Of a stretch of DNA of 64,000 nt, positions 48,664-56,961 are shown one piece after another. Made by a program: the position numbers and the translations under genes. The notes beneath the pieces are model-generated. The model was given only the letters and a program-made list of their open reading frames with translations. It was not told the DNA's origin and ran no database searches. The stretch covers positions 62,001-126,000 of the forward strand of contig QGGY01000007.1 in NCBI GenBank assembly GCA_003148945.1. Reading direction: 5' to 3'. Source of the stretch: Murimonas intestini (GTDB taxonomy: Bacteria > Bacillota > Clostridia > Lachnospirales > Lachnospiraceae). Numbering within the stretch: the first letter of the stretch is position 1; each line of letters opens with the position of its first letter.

Positions 48664-49626
48664 TTATAATGCGCCGACTATATTGTGTGGTGTGTATTCT
48701 TCCTCCAGATATGTAATTTCCGGCTGAGTCAGTTTTACATCTAAGCTGCCTGCTGCATCGTCAAAATATTCCGCCTTTGTGGCACCAATAATAGGCGCTG
48801 CAACACCTTTTGCAAACTGCCAGGCAAGTGCTGTCTGCGTCATCGTGACACCTTTTTTCTGTGCGAGTTCAGATACCCGCCTCACAATTTCCATATCTTT
48901 TTCCTGTGTCTTATCATATTTTCCTTTTGCTGTCACATCTGTCCTGCTCCTTGCCGTATCAGCAGACCAGCCGGGACGTGACAGCCTCCCGGCAGCCAGC
49001 GGACTGTACGGTGTTCTTGCCACATTCTGCTCATTGCAGATGGGGATCAGCTCGCGCTCGTCCTCACGGTAAAGCAGATTATAATGATTCTGCATTGATA
49101 CAAACTTTGTCCAGCCATTTCGTTCTGCTGCGTACTGCATATTCATAAACTGATATCCATACATGGCAGAGGCGCCTAACGCGCGGACCTTGCCTGACTG
49201 GACAACCTTATGCAGTGCTTCCATGGTTTCCTCAATAGGTGTGCTGTAATCAAAACGGTGAATGATGAGCAGATCAATATAATCTGTGCCAAGGCGCTTC
49301 AATGAGCCATCCACCTCTTTCGGGATTGCCTCCTTTGAAAGTTTTCCTTCATTAAAATATACTTTTGTCGCAAGAACCACTTTGTCCCTGGATACATTCT
49401 TCTTAATAGCTCTACCCAGATATTCTTCACTTGTTCCCGCCGAATAGCAGTTTGCGGTGTCAAAGAAATTAATTCCCAGCTCCAGCGCATGTCTGATGAT
49501 AACCTCACTCTCCTGCGGGTCCAGTGTCCATGCGTGCATCTTGCTGGCAGGGTCTCCAAAACTCATACATCCCACACACAGGCGGGATACCTCAATGTCT
49601 GTATTTCCTAACTTTGTAAATTCCAT
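48664..49626 (-). CDS. Aldo/keto reductase
   Basis: 320 residues, an NADPH-dependent (beta/alpha)8 oxidoreductase. The catalytic tetrad is visible as Asp in NFFDTANCYS with its Tyr, Lys in VVLATKVYF and His in LLIIHRFDY. NADPH-binding residues are in the C-terminal GATKAEYFDDAAGSL. The start codon follows the flavodoxin stop directly, so the two are co-transcribed and coupled. It resembles the YajO/YghZ group that reduces small aldehydes. The partner LysR gene is divergent upstream. Confidence 0.92.
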   Translation of the reverse strand: MEFTKLGNTDIEVSRLCVGCMSFGDPASKMHAWTLDPQESEVIIRHALELGINFFDTANCYSAGTSEEYLGRAIKKNVSRDKVVLATKVYFNEGKLSKEAIPKEVDGSLKRLGTDYIDLLIIHRFDYSTPIEETMEALHKVVQSGKVRALGASAMYGYQFMNMQYAAERNGWTKFVSMQNHYNLLYREDERELIPICNEQNVARTPYSPLAAGRLSRPGWSADTARSRTDVTAKGKYDKTQEKDMEIVRRVSELAQKKGVTMTQTALAWQFAKGVAAPIIGATKAEYFDDAAGSLDVKLTQPEITYLEEEYTPHNIVGAL

Positions 49627-50127
49627 TTACAGCCACCTTTCAATCTCTTTTTCCGACCTCTGTACATTACCCCCGCGGATTGCCAGTCCTGCTTCCACTT
49701 TGGCTTTGGGGCAGAGCCTCCTGATATCCTTCTCACTGCTGCCCATACCGCTGCCTTCATGGGTACAGAACGGCCTGATCGTCTTCCCTGCAAAATCAAA
49801 GTGCTCCAGAAATGTAAACACACACATTGGCATTGTTCCCCAGTAATTGGGAAATCCCAGATATATGACATCATACTTGTCAATACTCTCCGGCCAGGTC
49901 CTGAGCTTTGGACGGGCATCACTCCTCTGGTCTGCCTGTGCCTGTGCGATACACTCATTATAATCCTTTGCGTAAGCCTGTTCAGGCTCTATCTTAAATA
50001 GATCAGCCCCTGTTAACCGCCCAATCATGCCTGCCGCCACCTCAGTATTTCCAATCTCAAGGTTTTTAATCTCTCCGTTCACATAGTTCTCATCTCCCCT
50101 TGAGAAGTACGCAATTAATTCTGCCAT
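49627..50127 (-). CDS. Flavodoxin-family protein
   Basis: 166 residues. The FMN-phosphate loop near the start reads AYFSRGDENYVNGEIKN, a variant of the canonical T/SxTGNT. YDVIYLGFPNYWGTMPMCVF is the 50s-loop flavin region, and PFCTHEGSGMGSSEKDI the 90s loop. This matches flavodoxin-like NADPH/quinone-reductase-type proteins. It probably supplies electrons or acts as a reductase with the adjoining aldo/keto reductase. GGAGG stands eight bases before ATG. Its promoter faces the LysR gene. Confidence 0.88.
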   Translation of the reverse strand: MAELIAYFSRGDENYVNGEIKNLEIGNTEVAAGMIGRLTGADLFKIEPEQAYAKDYNECIAQAQADQRSDARPKLRTWPESIDKYDVIYLGFPNYWGTMPMCVFTFLEHFDFAGKTIRPFCTHEGSGMGSSEKDIRRLCPKAKVEAGLAIRGGNVQRSEKEIERWL

Positions 50128-50247
50128 TTTAATTACCTCCTGCTGTTTTCCTTATTATTTTATATTTTATCTCCTGTTTCCTTGATTTGGAATCTCCCAG
50201 ATGTTATGATAGTATTAACTTTAAGTTCAAGCGAAAGGAGGCAGCCC

Positions 50248-51135
50248 ATGTATAACCATATGCTGGATACTTTTATAGCAGTCGCTGATTACGGCAGCTT
50301 TACAAAAGCCGCTGAATACCTGTATATCTCCCCTACTGCTGTTATGAAACAGATGAATGCCCTGGAAAACCATCTGGACATAAAATTGCTGGAACGCACC
50401 TCATCTGGTGTCCGTCTGACTGCGGCAGGTTCTCTCATTTACCAGGATGCCAAATTCATGATTGACTATTCCAAAAAATCCCTTGCAAGCGCCAAAGCCG
50501 CCATTCATGCAAATGACACGACCTTCTGCATTGGCACCTCCCTTTTGAATCCCGCAAAGCCCTTTATGGATCTGTGGTACCGTGTAAATAAAGATTTCCC
50601 GGAACATAAACTCCACCTTGTTCCTTTTGAGGATAACCATGAGGGGATTCTAAGCGAGATTGAACAATTAGGGGAAAAATTTGATTTTTTAATCGGTGTT
50701 TGCGATTCCAAAGAATGGCTCTCCCGCTGCAATTTTCTTGCTCTGGGAAGATACCGGAAAATGATCGCCGTATCCAGGGAACACCGCCTGGCCGGGAAAG
50801 AACGTGTTGAGATAGAAGATTTATATGGTGAGACATTGATGATGGTTGAGCGCGGAGATTCTGGCGTTAACGATTTTTTGAGGAATGATTTAGAACTGCA
50901 TCATCCTCAGATTGTAATTGAGGACACTCCTAAATTCTATGACCTGTCTGTATTTAACCGATGTGCCGAAACAGGAAATGTTCTGCTTACCATAGAGTGC
51001 TGGCAGGAAGTCCATCCGGGGCTTGTGTCCATTCCTGTAAACTGGGACTATAGTATCCCCTATGGTCTACTGTACAGCTTTGATGCCCCGGAGGATGTCT
51101 GCAGGTTTGCTGAAACTGTAAGAAATATCATATAG
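50248..51135 (+). CDS. LysR-family regulator next to flavodoxin/reductase genes
   Basis: 295 residues with the usual N-terminal winged helix-turn-helix (TFIAVADYGSFTKAAEYLYI, SPTAVMKQMNALENHLDIKL) and a substrate-binding-like C-terminal domain. AAGGAGG six bases before ATG 50248 fixes the start; the open frame from 50182 is longer. It is divergent from the flavodoxin/aldo-keto reductase pair and most likely controls it, perhaps in response to a reactive electrophile. The inducer is not deducible. Confidence 0.9.
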   Translation: MYNHMLDTFIAVADYGSFTKAAEYLYISPTAVMKQMNALENHLDIKLLERTSSGVRLTAAGSLIYQDAKFMIDYSKKSLASAKAAIHANDTTFCIGTSLLNPAKPFMDLWYRVNKDFPEHKLHLVPFEDNHEGILSEIEQLGEKFDFLIGVCDSKEWLSRCNFLALGRYRKMIAVSREHRLAGKERVEIEDLYGETLMMVERGDSGVNDFLRNDLELHHPQIVIEDTPKFYDLSVFNRCAETGNVLLTIECWQEVHPGLVSIPVNWDYSIPYGLLYSFDAPEDVCRFAETVRNII

Positions 51136-51192
51136 CAGTTGCCAGAAAAGGGGCTAACGCGGGCAGCAGCTTTTACGGCTGTTCAAATTATC

Positions 51193-52323
51193 CTAAATGC
51201 CGTTTTGTGCTTGCTGCAGATTCCAGCTGCCAAACCCCATTTCCTGAGCAGCATGATATACGGGATAAATGACCTCCTCCAGACGGTTTGCGAACAGTTC
51301 TTTTGAAAGATCCTTACTATAAAGCTTTACCTGAATATCTAAATTGTTCACATGCTCTTTTAAACATTTTTCAAATTCTTTGTGCACCTGTTCATATTGC
51401 CAGGACAGACAATATCCCAGGTATTCAATCTTGCACAGTTTTGGAAAATAGGCATTCCATTCAGGAAGGTTATTGCTCTTGCTGCTGTTTATGCTCCTTG
51501 TGGTTGGGTGGAGATTCCATAACTCATCATGCGCCACATATGACCACGGTACAAAGTGGTCAATAGAGAGATTATGCTGTGTCAGCTCCGTATCTCCATA
51601 TATATCGTGCAGAGGACTGACAGCAGCAATTGCCTTCCAGTATTTCTTTACCCGCTCTATTTTACGCTCCTGTGGGGGATACAGTTTACTTGCAATTCCT
51701 GGCACACTGGGATTTCTCTTCTGCAAATACAGAATCAGATTAAATTGTATCCACCCTTTAATGATTTCTTGATTTTTTGTGATATAATTGATCCACTCTG
51801 GCTGTACACGTATTTCACTCTGCATCCCCTGAATAGTGAGGAAATAATAGATCAGCCTCTTTTCCTGATTAATCCGGGCTGCCAGCTTTGGCTTTGGCAG
51901 CGCCCATGCCCTGCCTTTCATGGAGGGCATAAACGGAGCCTGCAGCCGGTACGGTACATTATAAGAAATAACATTTTTCTTATTTTTAAATTCTCCGTCT
52001 TCCAACTGTCCCAGATAAGCCAGAATCTTCTCTGGTTTTTCATTTGACTTTAAACCACTGGTTTTATATATGTAATTGACTAAGCCCTCCAAGGTGTCGC
52101 TGGGTCCCATATTCAGATGGTATTCAGAAACCATATACCAGGCCGAGACGATCATTCGGTTCAGCAGTTCATCATATGACATCCTGTCTTTACCAGCCAG
52201 AACCAACTCTACAATAGCCTGGAACCAAAAAATTTTATAGCTCTCGCTCATATTATCAAAAAGACGGGAAAAATGATTTATATCTAAATACTCCGATTCC
52301 GGTAATCTCATTGAAGTGTTCAT
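51193..52323 (-). CDS. HNH endonuclease domain protein
   Basis: 376 residues. Near residues 250-285 is an HNH nuclease core: LSIDHFVPWSYVAHDELWNL, then HPTTRSINSSKSNNLP, with the catalytic His after Asp, a central Asn and the closing N-SK-N segment seen in HNH proteins that act on DNA. The N-terminal 240 residues are helical and not recognised; no helicase or methylase domain is fused. AT content looks higher than in the neighbours. GGAGG precedes the ATG. It stands alone, with 117 unremarkable bases upstream. A solitary restriction-like or abortive-infection nuclease is possible, but this is inference. Confidence 0.75.
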   Translation of the reverse strand: MNTSMRLPESEYLDINHFSRLFDNMSESYKIFWFQAIVELVLAGKDRMSYDELLNRMIVSAWYMVSEYHLNMGPSDTLEGLVNYIYKTSGLKSNEKPEKILAYLGQLEDGEFKNKKNVISYNVPYRLQAPFMPSMKGRAWALPKPKLAARINQEKRLIYYFLTIQGMQSEIRVQPEWINYITKNQEIIKGWIQFNLILYLQKRNPSVPGIASKLYPPQERKIERVKKYWKAIAAVSPLHDIYGDTELTQHNLSIDHFVPWSYVAHDELWNLHPTTRSINSSKSNNLPEWNAYFPKLCKIEYLGYCLSWQYEQVHKEFEKCLKEHVNNLDIQVKLYSKDLSKELFANRLEEVIYPVYHAAQEMGFGSWNLQQAQNGI

Positions 52324-52440
52324 AGACGCTCCTCCACATTGACATCAACATCGATTTACGCCATAATTCTATCATAAGACTATCTTAAAAACAATCTTGG
52401 TAAATGTACTTATCAATAACCTCATCTCTTCCCGCCCTAA

Positions 52441-53628
52441 TCACCAATACCGCACCCAGTTCCTTTTTAGCCTCGTAAGCCCCTCCATATAGAAATAGTC
52501 CCCCCACAGTGTATATTCGTCAACACCGCTGTCGGACACTCCATTCTCTGGGGAACTCTTTGCATAAGTTCCATGCTGAAGGATCCCGCTTCCGGCATTT
52601 CCTTCCCTGTTCAGACAGGTGTCCGTGAGAGCTTTTAAAAGCTTTGACCCCATCTCCCGGTATTTATCTGCCTCTTTGTCTGGCAGATAAGCTGCCATCT
52701 CCAGCATACCGCAGGCAGCGATAGCGCCGCTTGAGGAATCTCTCGGCTCACTGCTTCCCTCCCTGAAATCAAAGTCCCAGTAAGGCACCAGATCTTCAGG
52801 AAGATGCTCAAGAAAGCAGTCTGTCACCTTCCTGAAAATATCCAGATACTCCTCTTTTCTTAAAACTCCGTAGCTTAAGGCTGACCCGTAGATTCCCCAG
52901 GCCTGCCCTCTTGCCCAGATGGAATCATTTCTGTTTCCCTGCTGGGTAGCTCCTCTTAATGCCTCGCCTGTTTCCGGGTCAAAATAGTAGGTATGATAAG
53001 TTGAATAGTCCTCCCGAAGCAGATATTTCATGGAAGTCTCAATATGTATAACCGCCTTCTCCCTGTATTTCTCCTCACCTGTCACCTGGGTTGCCCAGAA
53101 AAGAAGCGGTACATTTAAAAGGCAGTCTACAATAAGGCGGTAGTTCTCTGCTGCCCCAAGAAGCCCCCACGCCTGGAAAAATCCCCCTTTATCCTGGAAT
53201 CTTCCCAGCAGGTTATCCGCAGCCATGAGGGCGGCCTCCTTACCCGTTTCATATTCCGCAAGCTTATAAGCCGCCACACAGGAAGGACTGTATAAAAAAC
53301 CCATATCATGGTGGTCAACAACAATCCTTTTTTGGATCCTCTCCAGAAAATCATCTGCCTGTCTGAGCGCCTCTTGTTTAAAGACCACTTCCCCTGTTTC
53401 CTCATAAGATAACCAGAGCATTCCTGTATAGAACCCATTTGTCCAGTCATCATTTGCTGTTCTTGTATACAGGCCGTCCCGGCTGCATGCCCCGGGAAAT
53501 CCCCCGTTGAAAAAGGGGAGATTCCTCCTGACCTGTGAAACTGCCAGCTCCAGCGCTTCCTGTATCTCTTCTGCCTCCATTGGACGGACAGCAGATAAAC
53601 CATTTATTAATTCTTCTTGCTTCATCAT
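52441..53628 (-). CDS. Glycoside hydrolase family 88, unsaturated glucuronyl hydrolase
   Basis: 395 residues, an (alpha/alpha)6-barrel enzyme that hydrates the vinyl ether of 4,5-unsaturated uronosyl ends left by polysaccharide lyases. The two catalytic aspartates are Asp108 in VVDHHDMGF and Asp168 in RLIVDCLLN. Other family segments are NDDWTNGFYTGMLWLSYEET, IWARGQAWGIYGSALSY and RDSSSGAIAACGMLEMAAYL. No signal peptide, so it is cytoplasmic. It is the last gene of the lyase/transporter operon, 22 bases after a permease gene, as expected for a lyase-based pathway. Length is normal for GH88. Confidence 0.93.
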   Translation of the reverse strand: MMKQEELINGLSAVRPMEAEEIQEALELAVSQVRRNLPFFNGGFPGACSRDGLYTRTANDDWTNGFYTGMLWLSYEETGEVVFKQEALRQADDFLERIQKRIVVDHHDMGFLYSPSCVAAYKLAEYETGKEAALMAADNLLGRFQDKGGFFQAWGLLGAAENYRLIVDCLLNVPLLFWATQVTGEEKYREKAVIHIETSMKYLLREDYSTYHTYYFDPETGEALRGATQQGNRNDSIWARGQAWGIYGSALSYGVLRKEEYLDIFRKVTDCFLEHLPEDLVPYWDFDFREGSSEPRDSSSGAIAACGMLEMAAYLPDKEADKYREMGSKLLKALTDTCLNREGNAGSGILQHGTYAKSSPENGVSDSGVDEYTLWGDYFYMEGLTRLKRNWVRYW

Positions 53629-53650
53629 TCTCTCCTGATTTTCCGGAAAA

Positions 53651-54484
53651 TTATCCTTTCACGCCGCTGCTTGCCACACCCTCTATAAAGAATCTCTGAC
53701 AGAACAGGAATGCTACCAGCACCGGGAGAAGCACAACAGTGGCCGCTGCCATCTGGGAGCCATAATCCTGGATCAGCCCTGATGCAAACAGCTTTACTCC
53801 CACAGAAAGCATCTGTTTATCCATGGTGGAGATATACAGGTACGGTCCCATGTAATCATTCCATGCCCATGTAAATGAAAACAGCGCCATAGTTGCAATA
53901 GCCGGCTTTGACAACGGGAAGATCACCTGCCAGTAAATCCTCAAATGTCCGCAGCCGTCAATCCTGGCCGCCTCACTGATAGACTCCGGTACGGAGATAA
54001 ATGACTGCCGCAGAAGGAAGACAAAGTACACATCCACACAGCTTGGCAGAATAAGTGCCCACATAGTATCTAAGATGTGAAGATTTTTAAATATGATGTA
54101 CCTTGGGAGGATCATGATATCGCTTGGGATCATCATCGCTGACAGCAGGATCAGAAAGATAGTGTCTCTTCCCTTGAAATTAATTTTTGAAAATCCATAT
54201 GCTGTAAAGCTGACAAAAAATATCTTTATTAAAATGCACAGCCCTGTCATCACCACCGTGTTAACATACCATTTCTGAAAATTGTACATGCCGTTCTGAA
54301 ACAGCCCGATAAAATTGTCAAAAGTAAAATGTTCCGGAATCAGGTGAAATGGGAACTGCATGACTTCTCCACTGACCTTAAAGGACGAAGAAATCATAAA
54401 AATGAACGGAAAGATACAGATCAGGCCGACCAGCAGCATAACAATGGTCAGTATCCACTTTCCTGCTTTACCTTTTTTTTCCAT
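53651..54484 (-). CDS. CUT1 ABC permease, MalG type
   Basis: 277 residues with six helices. The family segment FPFHLIPEHFTFDNFIGLFQ follows helix 1, and the ATPase-contact loop is EAARIDGCGHLRIYWQVIFP. The C-terminus is FIEGVASSGVKG. GGAGG eight bases before ATG 54484 is preferred over the longer frame from 54532, which would overlap the upstream permease gene. Probable importer of unsaturated oligosaccharides made by the lyase, inferred from the operon. Confidence 0.9.
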   Translation of the reverse strand: MEKKGKAGKWILTIVMLLVGLICIFPFIFMISSSFKVSGEVMQFPFHLIPEHFTFDNFIGLFQNGMYNFQKWYVNTVVMTGLCILIKIFFVSFTAYGFSKINFKGRDTIFLILLSAMMIPSDIMILPRYIIFKNLHILDTMWALILPSCVDVYFVFLLRQSFISVPESISEAARIDGCGHLRIYWQVIFPLSKPAIATMALFSFTWAWNDYMGPYLYISTMDKQMLSVGVKLFASGLIQDYGSQMAAATVVLLPVLVAFLFCQRFFIEGVASSGVKG

Positions 54485-54498
54485 TCTTATCTCCTCCT

Positions 54499-55410
54499 TT
54501 AATAATTTACCCACTTCTTCTGCCCTCTCCATTGGATCAGGGTAATAATCATAACAATTATAAACATTACCATAGCCATGGCGCTTGCCAGGCTGGTATC
54601 ATATTTCATGAATGCAGTGCGGACAATATTGACTGACATTACCGTGGTAGCCTGCCCCGGGCCTCCCTCTGTCAGCGCCTGGATAATTGTAAAGTTCTGC
54701 AGTGAGCCGATGATTGAGCTGATCAGCAGAAAGAAGGTAGTTGGCGATACAAGCGGAATGACCACATTCCTGACCCTCTGCCATTTAGTGGCGCCGTCAA
54801 TCTGGGCCGCCTCCATCAGTTCCGTTGGTACTCCCTGCAGTGCACCCAGGTACACGACCATATTTAACCCAACGCCCTTCCAGACAGCTACCGTTGCCAC
54901 AGTGGGGAGGGCCAGCTTTAAATCCATCAGCAGCAGCGGCGGATCAAAGCCCATAGACTTAAGCCCCTGGATAATCGGGCTGTTGCTTCCAAGAAGCACT
55001 TTAAAAATAACAGCCACTGCTACGATATTAGACACGTATGGCATAAATGCCATGGACCGGAGTGCATTTTTTGCAAAAACTCCCCTGTTCAAAATCATCG
55101 CCAGTGCAAATCCCACGATCATGATCAGCGGCACATACACAAGTGCATATTCAAATGTCCTGAAAAGGGAATCTACAATTTCCTTGCTCTGGAACATCTT
55201 GATAAAGTTATTCAGCCCTACAAATTTTAAATCATCCAGCCTGGTTATGTACTTAACATTTAAAAAGGACAGTCCTATAGCCATCAGGAACGGGATTCCT
55301 GTAAACACTATAAAGAAGATTAAGTATGGCATGATAAAAAGATAACCTGCACGGTTTTCTTTTTTCTGGGCTTTTGAAGTTTTCATTTTAACTTTTTTCT
55401 GACTCTTCAT
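54499..55410 (-). CDS. CUT1 ABC permease, MalF type
   Basis: 303 residues. A basic N-terminus (KSQKKVKMKTSKAQKKENR) precedes the first helix; the ATPase-contact loop is EAAQIDGATKWQRVRNVVIP, and TEGGPGQATTVMSVNIVRTA is typical of the family's last loop. GGAGG five bases before ATG 55410 fixes the start. The stop is 14 bases above the MalG-type gene. A terminator-like hairpin lies just upstream, between this gene and the binding-protein gene. Confidence 0.9.
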   Translation of the reverse strand: MKSQKKVKMKTSKAQKKENRAGYLFIMPYLIFFIVFTGIPFLMAIGLSFLNVKYITRLDDLKFVGLNNFIKMFQSKEIVDSLFRTFEYALVYVPLIMIVGFALAMILNRGVFAKNALRSMAFMPYVSNIVAVAVIFKVLLGSNSPIIQGLKSMGFDPPLLLMDLKLALPTVATVAVWKGVGLNMVVYLGALQGVPTELMEAAQIDGATKWQRVRNVVIPLVSPTTFFLLISSIIGSLQNFTIIQALTEGGPGQATTVMSVNIVRTAFMKYDTSLASAMAMVMFIIVMIITLIQWRGQKKWVNY

Positions 55411-55444
55411 AGTAACCTCCATCTGTTTTTATGGAAATTTGGGT

Positions 55445-55480
55445 AAAAAACGGGAGTGTTACAACTCCTGCAACACTCCC
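55445..55480 (-). terminator. Intercistronic terminator-like hairpin after binding-protein gene
   Basis: On the minus strand, GGGAGTGTTGCA pairs with TGTAACACTCCC (one mismatch) and is followed by a T6 run. It lies 14 bases after the binding-protein stop codon and before the permease genes. It probably ends most transcripts and lets a minority read through, so binding protein exceeds permease. It could also act as a 3'-stabilising structure after processing. Confidence 0.8.
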
Positions 55481-55493
55481 CGTAAGTCCCTTC

Positions 55494-56837
55494 TTATTCA
55501 GCCTGTGCCTCTGCAATTGCATCGTCCGATCTGCTCTTGATAGATGCCATAGTATCTTCCAGGCTCTTTCCGCCCTGGCCGTACAACAGACATTCTTCTG
55601 TGATAATCTGGCTGATTACCGTGTCAGCAGTTCCTGTTATCTTTTCACTGATGTAATTGCGGTTGCTGTCGAACCAGCCTGCCATGAATTCATCAGCTGT
55701 GATCCCGTCATGCTCAAACATAGGAACGAGGGTTTCTTCAACGTAAGCTCTGGCTTCCTCTTCTGTCAGTTTCTTTGCTGGAACACGTCCATAGCCAAGT
55801 GTGTATTTGTTCTCTGCGATACATTTGATTGCTTCAAAAGCTGCTTCCTTATTGGAGCTGGTGCTCGGTACTGCGTAACACATATCAATGACCAGTGAAG
55901 AAGGTTCGCTTCCTTCCGGATAAGGCATCGGGAGGATTCCAGCCTGCCAGTCCCTGGGGTATTTTTCCAGTGTTGTCAGTGTGCTTGCAACCCATCCGCC
56001 GCATACGAACATTCCAATGTTATCATTAATCATAAATGCATTATATGGATAAGTACCTGAAGCTACTTCCACAGAGCTTGGCTGGATCTTCAGGTCATTT
56101 CCAAGAGAGAAGAACCACTTCATGCTTTCTGCATATGCAGGATCATCCAGGTTTGAAGTGCCGTCCTCTTTATATGCAGGCACTCCGGACTGGTTTGCAT
56201 ACATATAGCTATGTACTGCATCATTCCCGATAAAGGAACCCCAGATACCTTTATCTGTATCTGTGAGCTGCTGTGCTGTCTCCACATATTTTTCCCATGT
56301 CCATCCTTCTGCTTCCGGATAAGGTATTCCTGCATCATCGAAAACTTTCTTGTTGTAATATGTCAGCCAGATATCTCTCTCTGTAGGCAGCCCATAAGTC
56401 TTTCCATCATCATACTTCAGAGCGCTTCCGTCATAGACGGTTTCCATGTCGTAATCTACATTGGCAGCCAGTTCATCAAGCGGCTCCAGCACTCCTGCCC
56501 TGTAGAACTCCTCCAGCTGGATAGGCGTCCTGCCGATAATATCAATGTCATCTCCTGCCATCAGGCTTACAAGCACTTTGTCGATCTCGCCAGGTGCTGC
56601 TGTTGGGGAAATGAAAAATTCTACATTGATCCCTGTCTTCTCTTTGATCAGCTCCACCATAGCTTTTGTCTCTTCCCCTGAAGCAGCGTTGTCTGTCAGG
56701 GCCCATTTCAGGGTAACTCCGTCAAATGGCTTATCATCGCTGGCCTCTGCCTTCATACCTGCCATGGGGATTCCTGCAACCATAGCTGCAGCCATGATAA
56801 CCGCCGTACTTTTTTTCATGCACTCTTTTACTTTCAT
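55494..56837 (-). CDS. CUT1 solute-binding protein without lipobox
   Basis: 447 residues of the family 1 extracellular binding proteins (KVLVSLMAGDDIDIIGRTPI, KTYGLPTERDIWLTYYNKKV, DKGIWGSFIGNDAVHSYMYA). The signal region MKVKECMKKSTAVIMAAAMV ends near MKAEA-SDD, a signal peptidase I site. The only early Cys is at residue 6, before the hydrophobic core, so there is no lipobox. GGGAGAT precedes ATG. It has its own -10-like promoter upstream and the hairpin at 55445-55480 downstream. Its likely ligand is a uronate-containing oligosaccharide. Confidence 0.89.
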   Translation of the reverse strand: MKVKECMKKSTAVIMAAAMVAGIPMAGMKAEASDDKPFDGVTLKWALTDNAASGEETKAMVELIKEKTGINVEFFISPTAAPGEIDKVLVSLMAGDDIDIIGRTPIQLEEFYRAGVLEPLDELAANVDYDMETVYDGSALKYDDGKTYGLPTERDIWLTYYNKKVFDDAGIPYPEAEGWTWEKYVETAQQLTDTDKGIWGSFIGNDAVHSYMYANQSGVPAYKEDGTSNLDDPAYAESMKWFFSLGNDLKIQPSSVEVASGTYPYNAFMINDNIGMFVCGGWVASTLTTLEKYPRDWQAGILPMPYPEGSEPSSLVIDMCYAVPSTSSNKEAAFEAIKCIAENKYTLGYGRVPAKKLTEEEARAYVEETLVPMFEHDGITADEFMAGWFDSNRNYISEKITGTADTVISQIITEECLLYGQGGKSLEDTMASIKSRSDDAIAEAQAE

Positions 56838-56961
56838 TTTTGATCTCCCTTCGTATCTTTCATTTGATGTCTTTATTATAACTTTGCTTCCATAAATTTC
56901 CTATAGGCTGGATTTTGCCTTTATTGGTTATTTTATAACTGCGAAATCAGCTGCCGGGCAT
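56838..56961 (-). promoter_or_regulatory. Possible internal promoter of the binding-protein gene
   Basis: 124 bases between the kinase and binding-protein genes, the longest gap in the operon. A minus-strand TATAAT (56875-56880) is about 38 bases above the start codon; the -35 is poor, as expected for a promoter that needs the YesN-type activator. Confidence 0.5.
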
